In this document: positions 7,581 through 14,903 of the stretch, piece after piece
How positions within the stretch are numbered: position 1 is the first letter of the stretch
Layout: every line of letters begins with the position of its first letter
Source: an uncultured bacterium
Lineage (GTDB): Bacteria > Bacillota > Clostridia > Peptostreptococcales > Anaerovoracaceae
Direction of reading: 5' to 3'
Length of the DNA: 16,051 nt
Assembly (NCBI GenBank): GCA_905214195.1
Contig: CAJMLH010000045.1
Location: forward strand, 1-16,051
Program-made: the position numbers and the translations under genes
Notes under the pieces: model-generated
What the model saw: the letters and a program-made list of their open reading frames with translations, nothing else
What the model was told of the DNA's origin: nothing
Databases searched by the model: none

Positions 7581-8895
7581 TATAATTTTCTTCTCCTAAA
7601 TCCGGAATGGTTATTGCGAAAGTGAAGAGCCAATATATATAACAAATTATATATGTCGCAAAATTATAACTGGTTTCAACCAAGGTTACCATTCCGTAAC
7701 TTACCACCGCTATCAAATTCAGCAACGAAATGAAATCTCTCTTTTTTATATGCCTTATCAGGCTCAAAATCCCTACCCATATATTAAACAGCAAGTAAAA
7801 GACTCCGCACAGCAGACCGAAACAATATGCCAGATGTATATATGTGTTGTGGGCGCTTAACTCCAGTTTTTCGCCATTTACAACAGGTACAACATCATCG
7901 TCATTAGGCGATATACCGATTCCGTCAATATATGCCTTCCAGATTGCCTTTCTTCCCGTCGTAAAGTCTCTATCTCCCGACATAGTATCAGAAAGGCGGT
8001 CAAAATTCCTGTCTCCCAAAGCAACATCTCTTGCATCCTCTTTTACTTCTTCTCTGACGCAATTTTCATATACAAAAGAATTTGCTTTATCGGACAAAGG
8101 CGATAGATAAAACACACAGCCAAAGAGTACCAATGCGCTCAAAATACAAAGTCCAACCTTTACCGGGTTAAATATAGCAAAATCTTTTTTCCTTAAAGTA
8201 TGAACCAGCATTATTACGAAAAGAAGTACAGCGCATATGATAGCAGTTCTTGATTGGGTAAAAAACAAGGTTGCAGCTGCCGCCCCTGTACAAATATAAT
8301 AACATGGGCATGTCTTATAATGTATTTTATATGCCAGCGCTAACAATACAGCAGCACATATAAGTCCTAGAGTATTGGGATTTATCATGATTCCCGAATA
8401 CTGTGCCTGCTCCTTTGGATTCACTATAATCAATGAAAGTATTAAGATTATAATAAAATTAAATATAAGAGCATTAGCAAGGCTGTCGATAAGCGCTCTT
8501 TGTTTTCGTGATGAAGACATAACCTTTGCAATCAGAGGAAAGGCTATAATATATGTCAATCCCAACACTACAGAGCCCATTCTTAAAGTCATAACCGAAC
8601 CGGCTAAAAAAGTCACAGTATATCCGATAAAGAAAAATACGAATACCTTCCCCGGTTTTATTCTGTTATATTCTCCGTCATTTAATATCTCTGCAATCAA
8701 AAACGGTGCAGCACATGAAAACAGATAAAAAATTATACTGTCAAAATTTATTATCGTGCTGCCTGCCCATGAGCACATCACAGTAAAAAACATAACTATA
8801 TTCAACGCTTTAGTTATGTTCTTATCAGACATCTTGATTTTGCCCACAGCCATCATTTTTTCCAAATTACTGTAGCCTGTATTCAAATTATCCAT
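7573..8895 (-). CDS. wzy: O-antigen polymerase/ligase-family membrane protein (Wzy-like)
   Basis: Integral membrane protein of 440 residues with about ten or more hydrophobic segments and one large hydrophilic extracytoplasmic loop at about 265-348. Features of the Wzy_C/O-antigen ligase family (PF04932) are INPNTLG at 171-177, FFTQSRTAI at 211-219 with the typical Ser-Arg-Thr, and HNTYIHLAYCFG at 349-360 at the end of the loop. It probably polymerises repeat units on the outer face of the membrane. A ligase role cannot be excluded because WaaL and Wzy share this fold, but position next to wzx and the apparently monoderm setting favour polymerase. The start overlaps the stop of the preceding glycosyltransferase by 8 nt (ATGGATAA), with AGAGGGG 7 nt upstream. 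Confidence 0.88.
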   Translation of the reverse strand: MDNLNTGYSNLEKMMAVGKIKMSDKNITKALNIVMFFTVMCSWAGSTIINFDSIIFYLFSCAAPFLIAEILNDGEYNRIKPGKVFVFFFIGYTVTFLAGSVMTLRMGSVVLGLTYIIAFPLIAKVMSSSRKQRALIDSLANALIFNFIIILILSLIIVNPKEQAQYSGIMINPNTLGLICAAVLLALAYKIHYKTCPCYYICTGAAAATLFFTQSRTAIICAVLLFVIMLVHTLRKKDFAIFNPVKVGLCILSALVLFGCVFYLSPLSDKANSFVYENCVREEVKEDARDVALGDRNFDRLSDTMSGDRDFTTGRKAIWKAYIDGIGISPNDDDVVPVVNGEKLELSAHNTYIHLAYCFGLLCGVFYLLFNIWVGILSLIRHIKKRDFISLLNLIAVVSYGMVTLVETSYNFATYIICYIYWLFTFAITIPDLGEENYNG

Positions 8896-10048
8896 AATTT
8901 TTCCCCTCTGTTTGCTTTTCGTAAACCGCTTTTATCTGAGCTGCAACTGTTTTAGAGCCACATATACTTTCTGCATATTCGGAAATGTACCGACTGTTAT
9001 AACGATCTCTGTTCTCTCTCATATCCAAAAGCGCCTCTGCTGCATCCGTCTCATTTTCTCCTGCGAAAATGCCTACCTCAGGCTGTATAAAGTCTTCCGT
9101 TCCCCCTGAATGACATGATATCACAGGAAGCCCTGCCGCCATTGCCTCTATATAAGCCACTCCGAAAGTTTCCCTTTGAGACAGAAGCACAAAAGCATCT
9201 GCTTTTGTATAGAAATCCGCTATCTCTTTTCGTGATTTTTGACCCATCAAAAATACATGTTCTGTCAGGTCAAGTTTCTCAATAAGATCTTTTAAGGCCT
9301 CTCTTTCAGGACCATCACCGAATATACAAAGCTGCGTTTTTTTGCTGCCAAATGTTTCCTTAAAAGCGGCATAAAAGCCTCTTATCAGTAAATCCATCCT
9401 TTTGTTTTCAGTCAGATTTCCTGCACTTACAAAAACAAAAGAAGATTCCGACCCTCCGGTTTTCCCTGAAAACCTAAAAATGTCTGAATCAAATACATTG
9501 TATATAACTTCGCAATCTATACCGAAATTATTTTTTATCTTTTGAGCTAAAGCTTTGCTTACAGAAATTACTCTGTCAGCGTTTGTGTATACATAACCGG
9601 CTTTTTTTGCTTCATTCTCCGGCATCCGTTCAATGTCCACATTCATGGTGCTGGAGTGTTCTGTAACTACTACAGGCGTTTTATCCTGCAATATATTTTT
9701 CAAAGTATAAACAGTTATATAAGATACCGGCAAAAAATGTGAATGTACAAAATCAAATTCGCCTGCTGTTTCTTTCAGCTTAAGGTATGCTTTTTTAAAA
9801 AGACTGCACCCTATCTTGTTAAAGAGCTTATCATTCACAGGACCAATTGGAAAACTGCAACGCAAAACAGAGATACCTTTATAAGTATCCGTATACATGC
9901 CTAATTTTCTTTTTCTCCTTACAGACCTAAAATCCAAGGAAATGACATACACATCGCACCCTGCTTTTTTAAGTGCCATAGCCTGATCGAATTCAAAACT
10001 GCCGGTGTAATCATTATTTATATTTCTTGAAACTATACATACTTTCAT
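8888..10048 (-). CDS. GT4-family glycosyltransferase (GT-B fold)
   Basis: Predicted cytosolic or membrane-associated glycosyltransferase of 386 residues, acting on the lipid-linked repeat unit. The N-terminal half holds an acceptor-domain pattern with HSH at 102-104, TEHSS at 129-133 and ISVSKALAQ. The C-terminal half shows VSAGNLTENKRMDLLI, IFGDGPERE and the GT4 EX7E motif with Glu293 and Glu301 (RETFGVAYIEAMAAGLPVI), which binds the nucleotide-sugar donor. Retaining stereochemistry follows from GT4 membership. Donor and linkage are unknown. The start codon at 10048 lies 13 nt after the previous stop and has no clear Shine-Dalgarno sequence (upstream bases read TTTTCAGTAGAT), so expression may depend on translational coupling. 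Its stop overlaps the next gene by 8 nt. Confidence 0.93.
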   Translation of the reverse strand: MKVCIVSRNINNDYTGSFEFDQAMALKKAGCDVYVISLDFRSVRRKRKLGMYTDTYKGISVLRCSFPIGPVNDKLFNKIGCSLFKKAYLKLKETAGEFDFVHSHFLPVSYITVYTLKNILQDKTPVVVTEHSSTMNVDIERMPENEAKKAGYVYTNADRVISVSKALAQKIKNNFGIDCEVIYNVFDSDIFRFSGKTGGSESSFVFVSAGNLTENKRMDLLIRGFYAAFKETFGSKKTQLCIFGDGPEREALKDLIEKLDLTEHVFLMGQKSRKEIADFYTKADAFVLLSQRETFGVAYIEAMAAGLPVISCHSGGTEDFIQPEVGIFAGENETDAAEALLDMRENRDRYNSRYISEYAESICGSKTVAAQIKAVYEKQTEGKNYG

Positions 10049-10061
10049 ATCTACTGAAAAT

Positions 10062-11162
10062 CTACGAATTATATAACTTCATATACAGTTCGTTAAGTCT
10101 TTTTTCATCATTTGTCCAGCTTAACTTTTCTTCGATAAGCTTTCTGCCGTTTTCGCCCATCTGTTTCGCTTCGTTTTTATTTTTAATCAGATAAAGTATC
10201 GCTTCTGCAATTTCATCTTCATTCGTCGGATCTACATAAATGCCTGTATGATACTCATCTATGATTTTTTTGTTATAATTAAAATTTGATGTAATATACG
10301 GCATTTTCATCGCCATATATTCATATGTTTTTGTTGACAGGTTATTTATAAGCGAGTACTGTCCTACAGGCAAAATCGTGTCGCTTCCAATCAAACATTG
10401 ATTATAGATACGATTTACTTCCTCACGAGTACAATAACCTCTGTAATCGACTATGGAAAAAGATTCATCGCTTTTAAGTTCCTCACCGAAAGATGCCGGT
10501 GAAAAGTTACCGCCCAAAATCAGCTTTACTCCTGCCTTATAACATGCATGAACCAACACTTTTATGCCCCTGTCCTCACTTAGAGTTCCTACGCAGCACA
10601 CACTGTCTTCCTTTTCTTCAAAAGGAACTTCCGCCTTAAGCTCATCAGTCATAGGTGTATTAAAAATCGCAACGCAATTTTTTACTTTTCCGATATAAGG
10701 ATTACTCTCCCCCGGAAATAAAGCCGCATCTATGTATTTGCATGCCCTTGATTCCACAAAGGAATAAATGCCCCTTATGATACGCCTAAGGGGCTTTGGT
10801 ATATATCCTTTCTCCATTATCTGCTGACGATAGTTTTCATGGCTGTCGAATATAACTTTTTTGCCCGACTTTTTTAATTTCTTGGCATAAAGCATAAGCT
10901 CAGGGTCGTGAAATTCATATATATCCGCATCAATTTCAGCTGCCTTTTCATATATAAGCTTTCCCACCTTGAATATTCTGTTAAGACGGCCTCCCGGAGG
11001 ATTACCGATGCCTATTATCTTAACACCTTTATATTCAAAGTTTTCTCCTTTTGCCACGAGAAACACTTCATTATTTTCGTCTTTAGCCAAAGATGCGCAC
11101 TGCTTTTTCAATATCCTTATATCATCACTGTCATGTGCGCTTGTCATGTGGCATATTTTCAT
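10062..11162 (-). CDS. GT4-like glycosyltransferase with YEFHDPEL motif
   Basis: Predicted GT-B glycosyltransferase of 366 residues. Motifs are TSAHDSDDIRILKK near the N-terminus, YEFHDPELM at 82-90, VIFDSHEN at 103-110, the donor-domain sequence CVGTLSEDRGIKVLV at 190-204 and KTYEYMAMKMPYITS at 278-292. The last corresponds to the conserved donor-binding region, here with Glu281 and without a clean EX7E pair. This pattern is common in bacterial capsule and O-antigen clusters. Donor and acceptor are unknown. The start is 2 nt after the stop of the oxidoreductase gene, and an AAGGGTGAG ribosome binding site overlaps the end of that gene. It would add one sugar of the repeat unit. Confidence 0.9.
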   Translation of the reverse strand: MKICHMTSAHDSDDIRILKKQCASLAKDENNEVFLVAKGENFEYKGVKIIGIGNPPGGRLNRIFKVGKLIYEKAAEIDADIYEFHDPELMLYAKKLKKSGKKVIFDSHENYRQQIMEKGYIPKPLRRIIRGIYSFVESRACKYIDAALFPGESNPYIGKVKNCVAIFNTPMTDELKAEVPFEEKEDSVCCVGTLSEDRGIKVLVHACYKAGVKLILGGNFSPASFGEELKSDESFSIVDYRGYCTREEVNRIYNQCLIGSDTILPVGQYSLINNLSTKTYEYMAMKMPYITSNFNYNKKIIDEYHTGIYVDPTNEDEIAEAILYLIKNKNEAKQMGENGRKLIEEKLSWTNDEKRLNELYMKLYNS

Positions 11163-11164
11163 AA

Positions 11165-12238
11165 TTAAAACTCACCCTTCATATCAGTGCTTGCAAAATC
11201 CTTAAGCGGCAACTTCACTGCTTTGCCCGCTTTCTGGCTCTTGTATATTGAAAGTACCACTTCCAGTGCATTTCTTCCTGCAACAGCATCCACATAAGGC
11301 TTTCTGTCATTTACAATTGCATCCATCACATCAGCAAAAAGGCTTGTATGTCCGTTGCCGTATACATTGCTTGTTGCTTCCTTTAAATCCTTGTTCTTTG
11401 CGTCCTCTTCTGTTTCATCGGCAAAGTCCCACACATCAATATTATTGGTGGATGTTCCGCCTATTTTTACAGTACCTTTTTCTCCGAATACATAAAGAGT
11501 TTCTTCAAGGTTCTTAGGGTATACATTGGTAGTTCCCTCTATTGTACCGATAGCTCCGTTTTTAAATTTTACAACTGCCATTCCCACATCTTCTGCTTCA
11601 AGGTAATCATGGAACTGCTGTCTTGTAGCTCCGTAAATTTCTTCAATTTCATCACCCATCATCCATCTGAGCAAATCTATACCATGGATACACTGATTCA
11701 TCAGCGCTCCACCGTCCTGCTCCCATGTGCCTCGCCACGATGCCTGATCATAATATCCGTGATCTCTGTTCCATCTTACATGAATTGAACCGTGAGAAAG
11801 CTTTCCGAATCTTCCGGCTTCTATAGCTTTACGCAGCTCCTGAACCGCAACATTAAATCTGTTCTGATGACATGCAGAAACCTTTACATTTCTCTCATCT
11901 GCAAGTGCAATAATCTTGTCCGCATCTTCTATGCTCATAGCCATAGGCTTTTCAATTATTACATTCACATCATTTTCTATGCAGTGAAGTGCAATCTCTG
12001 CATGGATTCCGCTTTCTGTTGCTATGCTGACAAGCTCAGGCTTTTCTTCTGCAATCATTTCTTTATAATCGGTGTATCTTTTTATGGAAGTATCATTTTG
12101 CAAATCGTATTTTTCCAAAATTGCTTCCATCTTCTCAGGAAGTACATCGCATACGGCAACAATCTCAAGTTTATTGTTAAGTGCTGCTTTCATATGATTT
12201 ACTGCGATTCTTCCACATCCTATAAGTGCATATTTCAT
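11165..12238 (-). CDS. wbpB: Gfo/Idh/MocA oxidoreductase, UDP-GlcNAcA 3-dehydrogenase (WbpB/WlbA type)
   Basis: Predicted cytosolic NAD-dependent dehydrogenase of 357 residues that oxidises C3 of UDP-N-acetylglucosaminuronic acid, giving the keto substrate for the aminotransferase. The Rossmann motif is IGCGRIAVNH (6-15). EKP at 96-98 supplies the conserved Lys97 of the Gfo/Idh/MocA family. CHQNRFN at 123-129 and YYDQASWRGTWEQDGGALMN followed by QCIHGID, with His185 as probable catalytic residue, match WlbA/WbpB proteins rather than inositol dehydrogenases. I use the ATG at 12238 because AGAGGAG lies 8 nt before it. A longer reading from 12286 would overlap the deacetylase gene and adds 16 residues ahead of the normal MKYALIGCG start. 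In characterised systems the NADH formed is reoxidised through 2-ketoglutarate; whether that holds here is not visible. Confidence 0.93.
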   Translation of the reverse strand: MKYALIGCGRIAVNHMKAALNNKLEIVAVCDVLPEKMEAILEKYDLQNDTSIKRYTDYKEMIAEEKPELVSIATESGIHAEIALHCIENDVNVIIEKPMAMSIEDADKIIALADERNVKVSACHQNRFNVAVQELRKAIEAGRFGKLSHGSIHVRWNRDHGYYDQASWRGTWEQDGGALMNQCIHGIDLLRWMMGDEIEEIYGATRQQFHDYLEAEDVGMAVVKFKNGAIGTIEGTTNVYPKNLEETLYVFGEKGTVKIGGTSTNNIDVWDFADETEEDAKNKDLKEATSNVYGNGHTSLFADVMDAIVNDRKPYVDAVAGRNALEVVLSIYKSQKAGKAVKLPLKDFASTDMKGEF

Positions 12239-12246
12239 AATTTTAA

Positions 12247-12253
12247 CTCCTCT
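12247..12253 (-). promoter_or_regulatory. Ribosome binding site that sets the wbpB-like start
   Basis: AGAGGAG on the minus strand, 8 nt before the ATG at 12238. It lies within the 31-nt gap after the deacetylase stop codon and supports the 357-residue product over a longer overlapping reading. Confidence 0.85.
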
Positions 12254-12269
12254 TTTCTCATGAAACAAT

Positions 12270-13013
12270 TCACTGCTTAAATTCAACTATATCACCTAAG
12301 TCAGTAATATTATCCCCTAAAACTTTATATCTGTGTCTTGCGATTTCATCTCTTCCATATATAAAATCCTCAATTATATCTTTCATTTGTCTTTCTTTGT
12401 CAAAGTACCAAAACGCATGGGTCAAAAGTTGAATTCTTGAAAATTCTCCCGATTCTATAACCGCCTTTGCGTCTTCTCTCCAACGCATTCTTGAATCTGA
12501 GAGATACTTGAAATTTTTGAAAAACTCTTCGCTGTAAGAGTTTGCAATCCCCGGAAGACAGAGATTGCTTCTTAGAGTCTTTTTCGACGGTCTGTGCATT
12601 GACACCGAATTTATTTTGCTCTCCGTTATTGCCTCGAGAACTCGTATTTCCTTTTTTATAAGTTCTGCTATATGTTCCTTTTCCCATTCTTCAGGAGAAA
12701 TATCATATCTCTTTTCGTCAAAATGCAATCCCACATTATGGCCTAATTTTTTCAAGTATTTAAGAATCTGTTCCGATTCTTTTGAGGCCAAGTTGTAAAA
12801 ATCAGATGTAAGTAAAACAAAGTAAGTGGAGCTTACGCCCTTTTCCTGTTCAAGTTTTGCCATTTTAACGACTCTTTGCAAGTCATAATCCACATCATGT
12901 CTCAATATAACGCATTTTTCATGTTTATTGTAGTTTTCATAATCAACAAACTCATATCCATTGTTTTTAAGGCAATCTAAAAGGCTGCCATACCCCTCAT
13001 ATGTAAATTCCAT
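12270..13013 (-). CDS. NodB-like polysaccharide deacetylase-fold protein (WbmS-like)
   Basis: Protein of 247 residues without signal peptide, so probably cytosolic. It carries the metal-dependent deacetylase signature in a divergent form: ILRHDVDYD at 36-44 (HDxD, likely Asp40 and metal-binding Asp42), GLHFD at 95-99 (metal-binding His97), SMHRPS at 138-143 (Arg141 region) and LTHAFWYF at 197-204 (possible catalytic His199). Only one His is seen in motif 2 rather than the usual HxxxH. The pattern resembles the WbmS group first named in Bordetella O-antigen loci, whose reaction I do not know to be established. It sits 1 nt after the WbpD-type acetyltransferase gene and 31 nt before the WbpB-type gene. 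A role in removing or exchanging an N-acyl group on the amino sugar, or on a lipid-linked intermediate, is inferred from context only. Confidence 0.82.
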   Translation of the reverse strand: MEFTYEGYGSLLDCLKNNGYEFVDYENYNKHEKCVILRHDVDYDLQRVVKMAKLEQEKGVSSTYFVLLTSDFYNLASKESEQILKYLKKLGHNVGLHFDEKRYDISPEEWEKEHIAELIKKEIRVLEAITESKINSVSMHRPSKKTLRSNLCLPGIANSYSEEFFKNFKYLSDSRMRWREDAKAVIESGEFSRIQLLTHAFWYFDKERQMKDIIEDFIYGRDEIARHRYKVLGDNITDLGDIVEFKQ

Positions 13014-13014
13014 T

Positions 13015-13578
13015 TTATCTCTCCTCTAATCCCCCTGATTTTTCTTCATAACTGCGTCCGCATGAGCTGCATTTAAGTCCATCTTTGAGAACTTCACCAC
13101 ATTCGCATACCCATCCTATCTGTTTTGCCGGTACTCCTGCCATAAGCGCATGATCAGGCACATCTTTTGTAACTACCGCTCCTGAAGCTACCATGGACCA
13201 TTTCCCCAAAGTATGTCCGCAAACTATAGTCGCATTAGCGCCCACCGTAGCTCCTGTTTTGAGTAAGGTTTTTTTGTATCCTGCACTGCCTTTAGGATAT
13301 TTTGCCCTTGGCGTCAAATCATTGGTAAAAACCATTGAGGGTCCACAGAATACATAATCTTCAAGCTCTACTCCCTCATATACGGAAACATTGTTTTGCA
13401 GCTTACATCCGTTTCCTATCTTAACATTATTGGAAACATTCACATTCTGACCGAAAGAGCAATTCTCACCTATTTCCGCTCCTGACTGTATATGGCAGAA
13501 ATGCCATATCTTCGTGCCTTTTCCTATTGTAACGCCATTATCCACATAGCTTGATTCGTGTAAAAAATAATCTGCCAT
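13015..13578 (-). CDS. wbpD: UDP-3-amino-sugar N-acetyltransferase, left-handed beta-helix (WbpD/WlbB type)
   Basis: Predicted cytosolic acetyl-CoA-dependent enzyme of 187 residues that acetylates the 3-amino group of UDP-GlcNAc3NA, completing UDP-2,3-diacetamido-2,3-dideoxy-glucuronate. Hexapeptide repeats run from about 12 to 145 (VDNGVTIGKGTKI, AEIGENCSFGQNV, VKIGNGCKL, ATVGANATI, MVASGAVV). VFTNDLTPRA at 83-92 contains Asn86, matching the catalytic Asn of WlbB, and MAGVPAKQIGWV closes the helix. A C-terminal extension has CEC at 158-160 and CSSC at 170-173, a zinc-ribbon-like arrangement. The start codon overlaps the stop of the dehydrogenase gene by one base (TAATG), with GAGGTG 5 nt upstream, so translation is probably coupled. 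Confidence 0.93.
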   Translation of the reverse strand: MADYFLHESSYVDNGVTIGKGTKIWHFCHIQSGAEIGENCSFGQNVNVSNNVKIGNGCKLQNNVSVYEGVELEDYVFCGPSMVFTNDLTPRAKYPKGSAGYKKTLLKTGATVGANATIVCGHTLGKWSMVASGAVVTKDVPDHALMAGVPAKQIGWVCECGEVLKDGLKCSSCGRSYEEKSGGLEER

Positions 13579-14888
13579 TACAGCACCTCAATATTTTCTC
13601 TGCATGCTATATCTTTCATCGCATTTCTTGTGTCAAAAATAGCTTTTGCATTTTTCTGTACCATATCGTAATCTATTACGGTATGAGCAGCAGTAATGAC
13701 AACAAGATCATATTCTGCAATTATTTTTTCATCTATCTTGTCTATTCCCTTATATTCCTTGCCGTTTTCTCTGAATGCCGGTATATAAGGGTCATAAAAG
13801 TCTGTTTCTGCACCGTTGCGCTTTAAAATTTCTATTACATCTATAGCCGGACTTTCTCTGTAATCGTCTATATCATTTTTGTATGCTACGCCAAGAACCA
13901 ATACTTTTGAACCATTAAGAGCCTTTTTATGACGGTTAAGTATGGACATTGCTCTTTCCACACAGTATTCAGGCATCTTGTCGTTTACCATCATTGAACT
14001 TTCAATCATGGAAGTATGGAAACCGTACTCTCTGGCTTTCCATGAAAGATAATACGGATCAAGCGGTATGCAGTGTCCTCCAAGACCCGGACCCGGATAA
14101 AAAGCCTGGAATCCGTAAGGCTTTGTTTTTGCTGCATCTACAACTTCCCAGTAGTCTATACCCATTCTGTTGCACAATATAGCCATCTCATTTGCAAGAC
14201 CTATATTTATATTTCTGTAGGTATTTTCGAGAATTTTTTCCATTTCTGCAACAGCCGGTGAAGAAACTTCATAAACATCGCCCTCAAGTACGGCTCTGTA
14301 CATAGCCGCTATAACCTCACGAGCATCAGCTCCTATAGCTCCTACGACCTTTGGTGTATTCTTTGTCTTGAACTGCTTATTGCCCGGATCAACTCTTTCC
14401 GGCGAGAATCCCAGATAGAAATCTTCGCCGCACTTTAATCCGGATGATTCCAAAATAGGCTTTAAAAGCTCTTCTGTAGTACCCGGATATGTAGTTGATT
14501 CAAGAACTACCATAGTTCCTTTTGTAATATATTTTGCTATTTCCTCAGCGGATGATTTTACATAGCTTATATCAGGCTGCTGATGTTCATCAAGAGGAGT
14601 AGGTACACATATTGCTATAAAGTCCACATCTTTTACAAAACTGAAATCTGTAGTTGCTTTAAGCATGCCTTTTTCCACTATCTGCTTGAGATCATCATCA
14701 ACCACATCTCCTATATAGTTGTGGCCTTTATTTACAAGTTCAACCTTTTCCTTTTGAACATCAAAACCTATAGTCTTGAATCCGGCCTTTGCCTTTTCAA
14801 CTGCCAGAGGAAGTCCAACATAGCCAAGACCTACAACTCCGACAGTAAGCTCTTTGTTTTCTATTTTTTTCAGTAATTCCCTTTTCAT
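13578..14888 (-). CDS. wbpA: UDP-N-acetyl-D-glucosamine 6-dehydrogenase (WbpA type)
   Basis: Predicted cytosolic UDP-sugar dehydrogenase of 436 residues. It oxidises C6 of UDP-GlcNAc twice with NAD to the uronic acid, the first step of the diacetamido-uronate route. The dinucleotide motif is VGVVGLGYVGLP (16-27). ICVPTPLDE (93-101), LESTTYPGTTEE (129-140) and FSPERVDPGN (161-170) are typical. Catalytic Cys273 lies in FYPGPGLGGHCIPLDPYYL, which is characteristic of the WbpA/TviB branch rather than UDP-glucose or UDP-ManNAc dehydrogenases. The C-terminal domain keeps VLGVAYKNDIDDYRESPA. The ATG at 14888 follows GAGGTG at good spacing and comes 15 nt after the previous stop. Discrimination between GlcNAc and GalNAc epimers is not certain from sequence alone, but the companion genes favour GlcNAc. 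Confidence 0.95.
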   Translation of the reverse strand: MKRELLKKIENKELTVGVVGLGYVGLPLAVEKAKAGFKTIGFDVQKEKVELVNKGHNYIGDVVDDDLKQIVEKGMLKATTDFSFVKDVDFIAICVPTPLDEHQQPDISYVKSSAEEIAKYITKGTMVVLESTTYPGTTEELLKPILESSGLKCGEDFYLGFSPERVDPGNKQFKTKNTPKVVGAIGADAREVIAAMYRAVLEGDVYEVSSPAVAEMEKILENTYRNINIGLANEMAILCNRMGIDYWEVVDAAKTKPYGFQAFYPGPGLGGHCIPLDPYYLSWKAREYGFHTSMIESSMMVNDKMPEYCVERAMSILNRHKKALNGSKVLVLGVAYKNDIDDYRESPAIDVIEILKRNGAETDFYDPYIPAFRENGKEYKGIDKIDEKIIAEYDLVVITAAHTVIDYDMVQKNAKAIFDTRNAMKDIACRENIEVL

Positions 14889-14903
14889 ATCACACCTCGA
14901 TCA

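Noticed and set aside
11792..12280. Plus-strand open frame of 162 codons
   Set aside because: It is antisense to the well-supported wbpB-like gene, has no ribosome binding site and gives a Cys/Tyr/Phe-rich sequence without family features. It is a shadow frame.
12239..12286. Longer N-terminus for the wbpB-like protein
   Set aside because: It would overlap the deacetylase gene and add 16 residues ahead of the Rossmann start. AGAGGAG lies 8 nt before the shorter start.
12400..12687. Minus-strand frame of 95 codons inside the deacetylase gene
   Set aside because: It overlaps the NodB-like gene in another frame, is basic and low in complexity, and has no start signal. The deacetylase frame carries all recognisable motifs.
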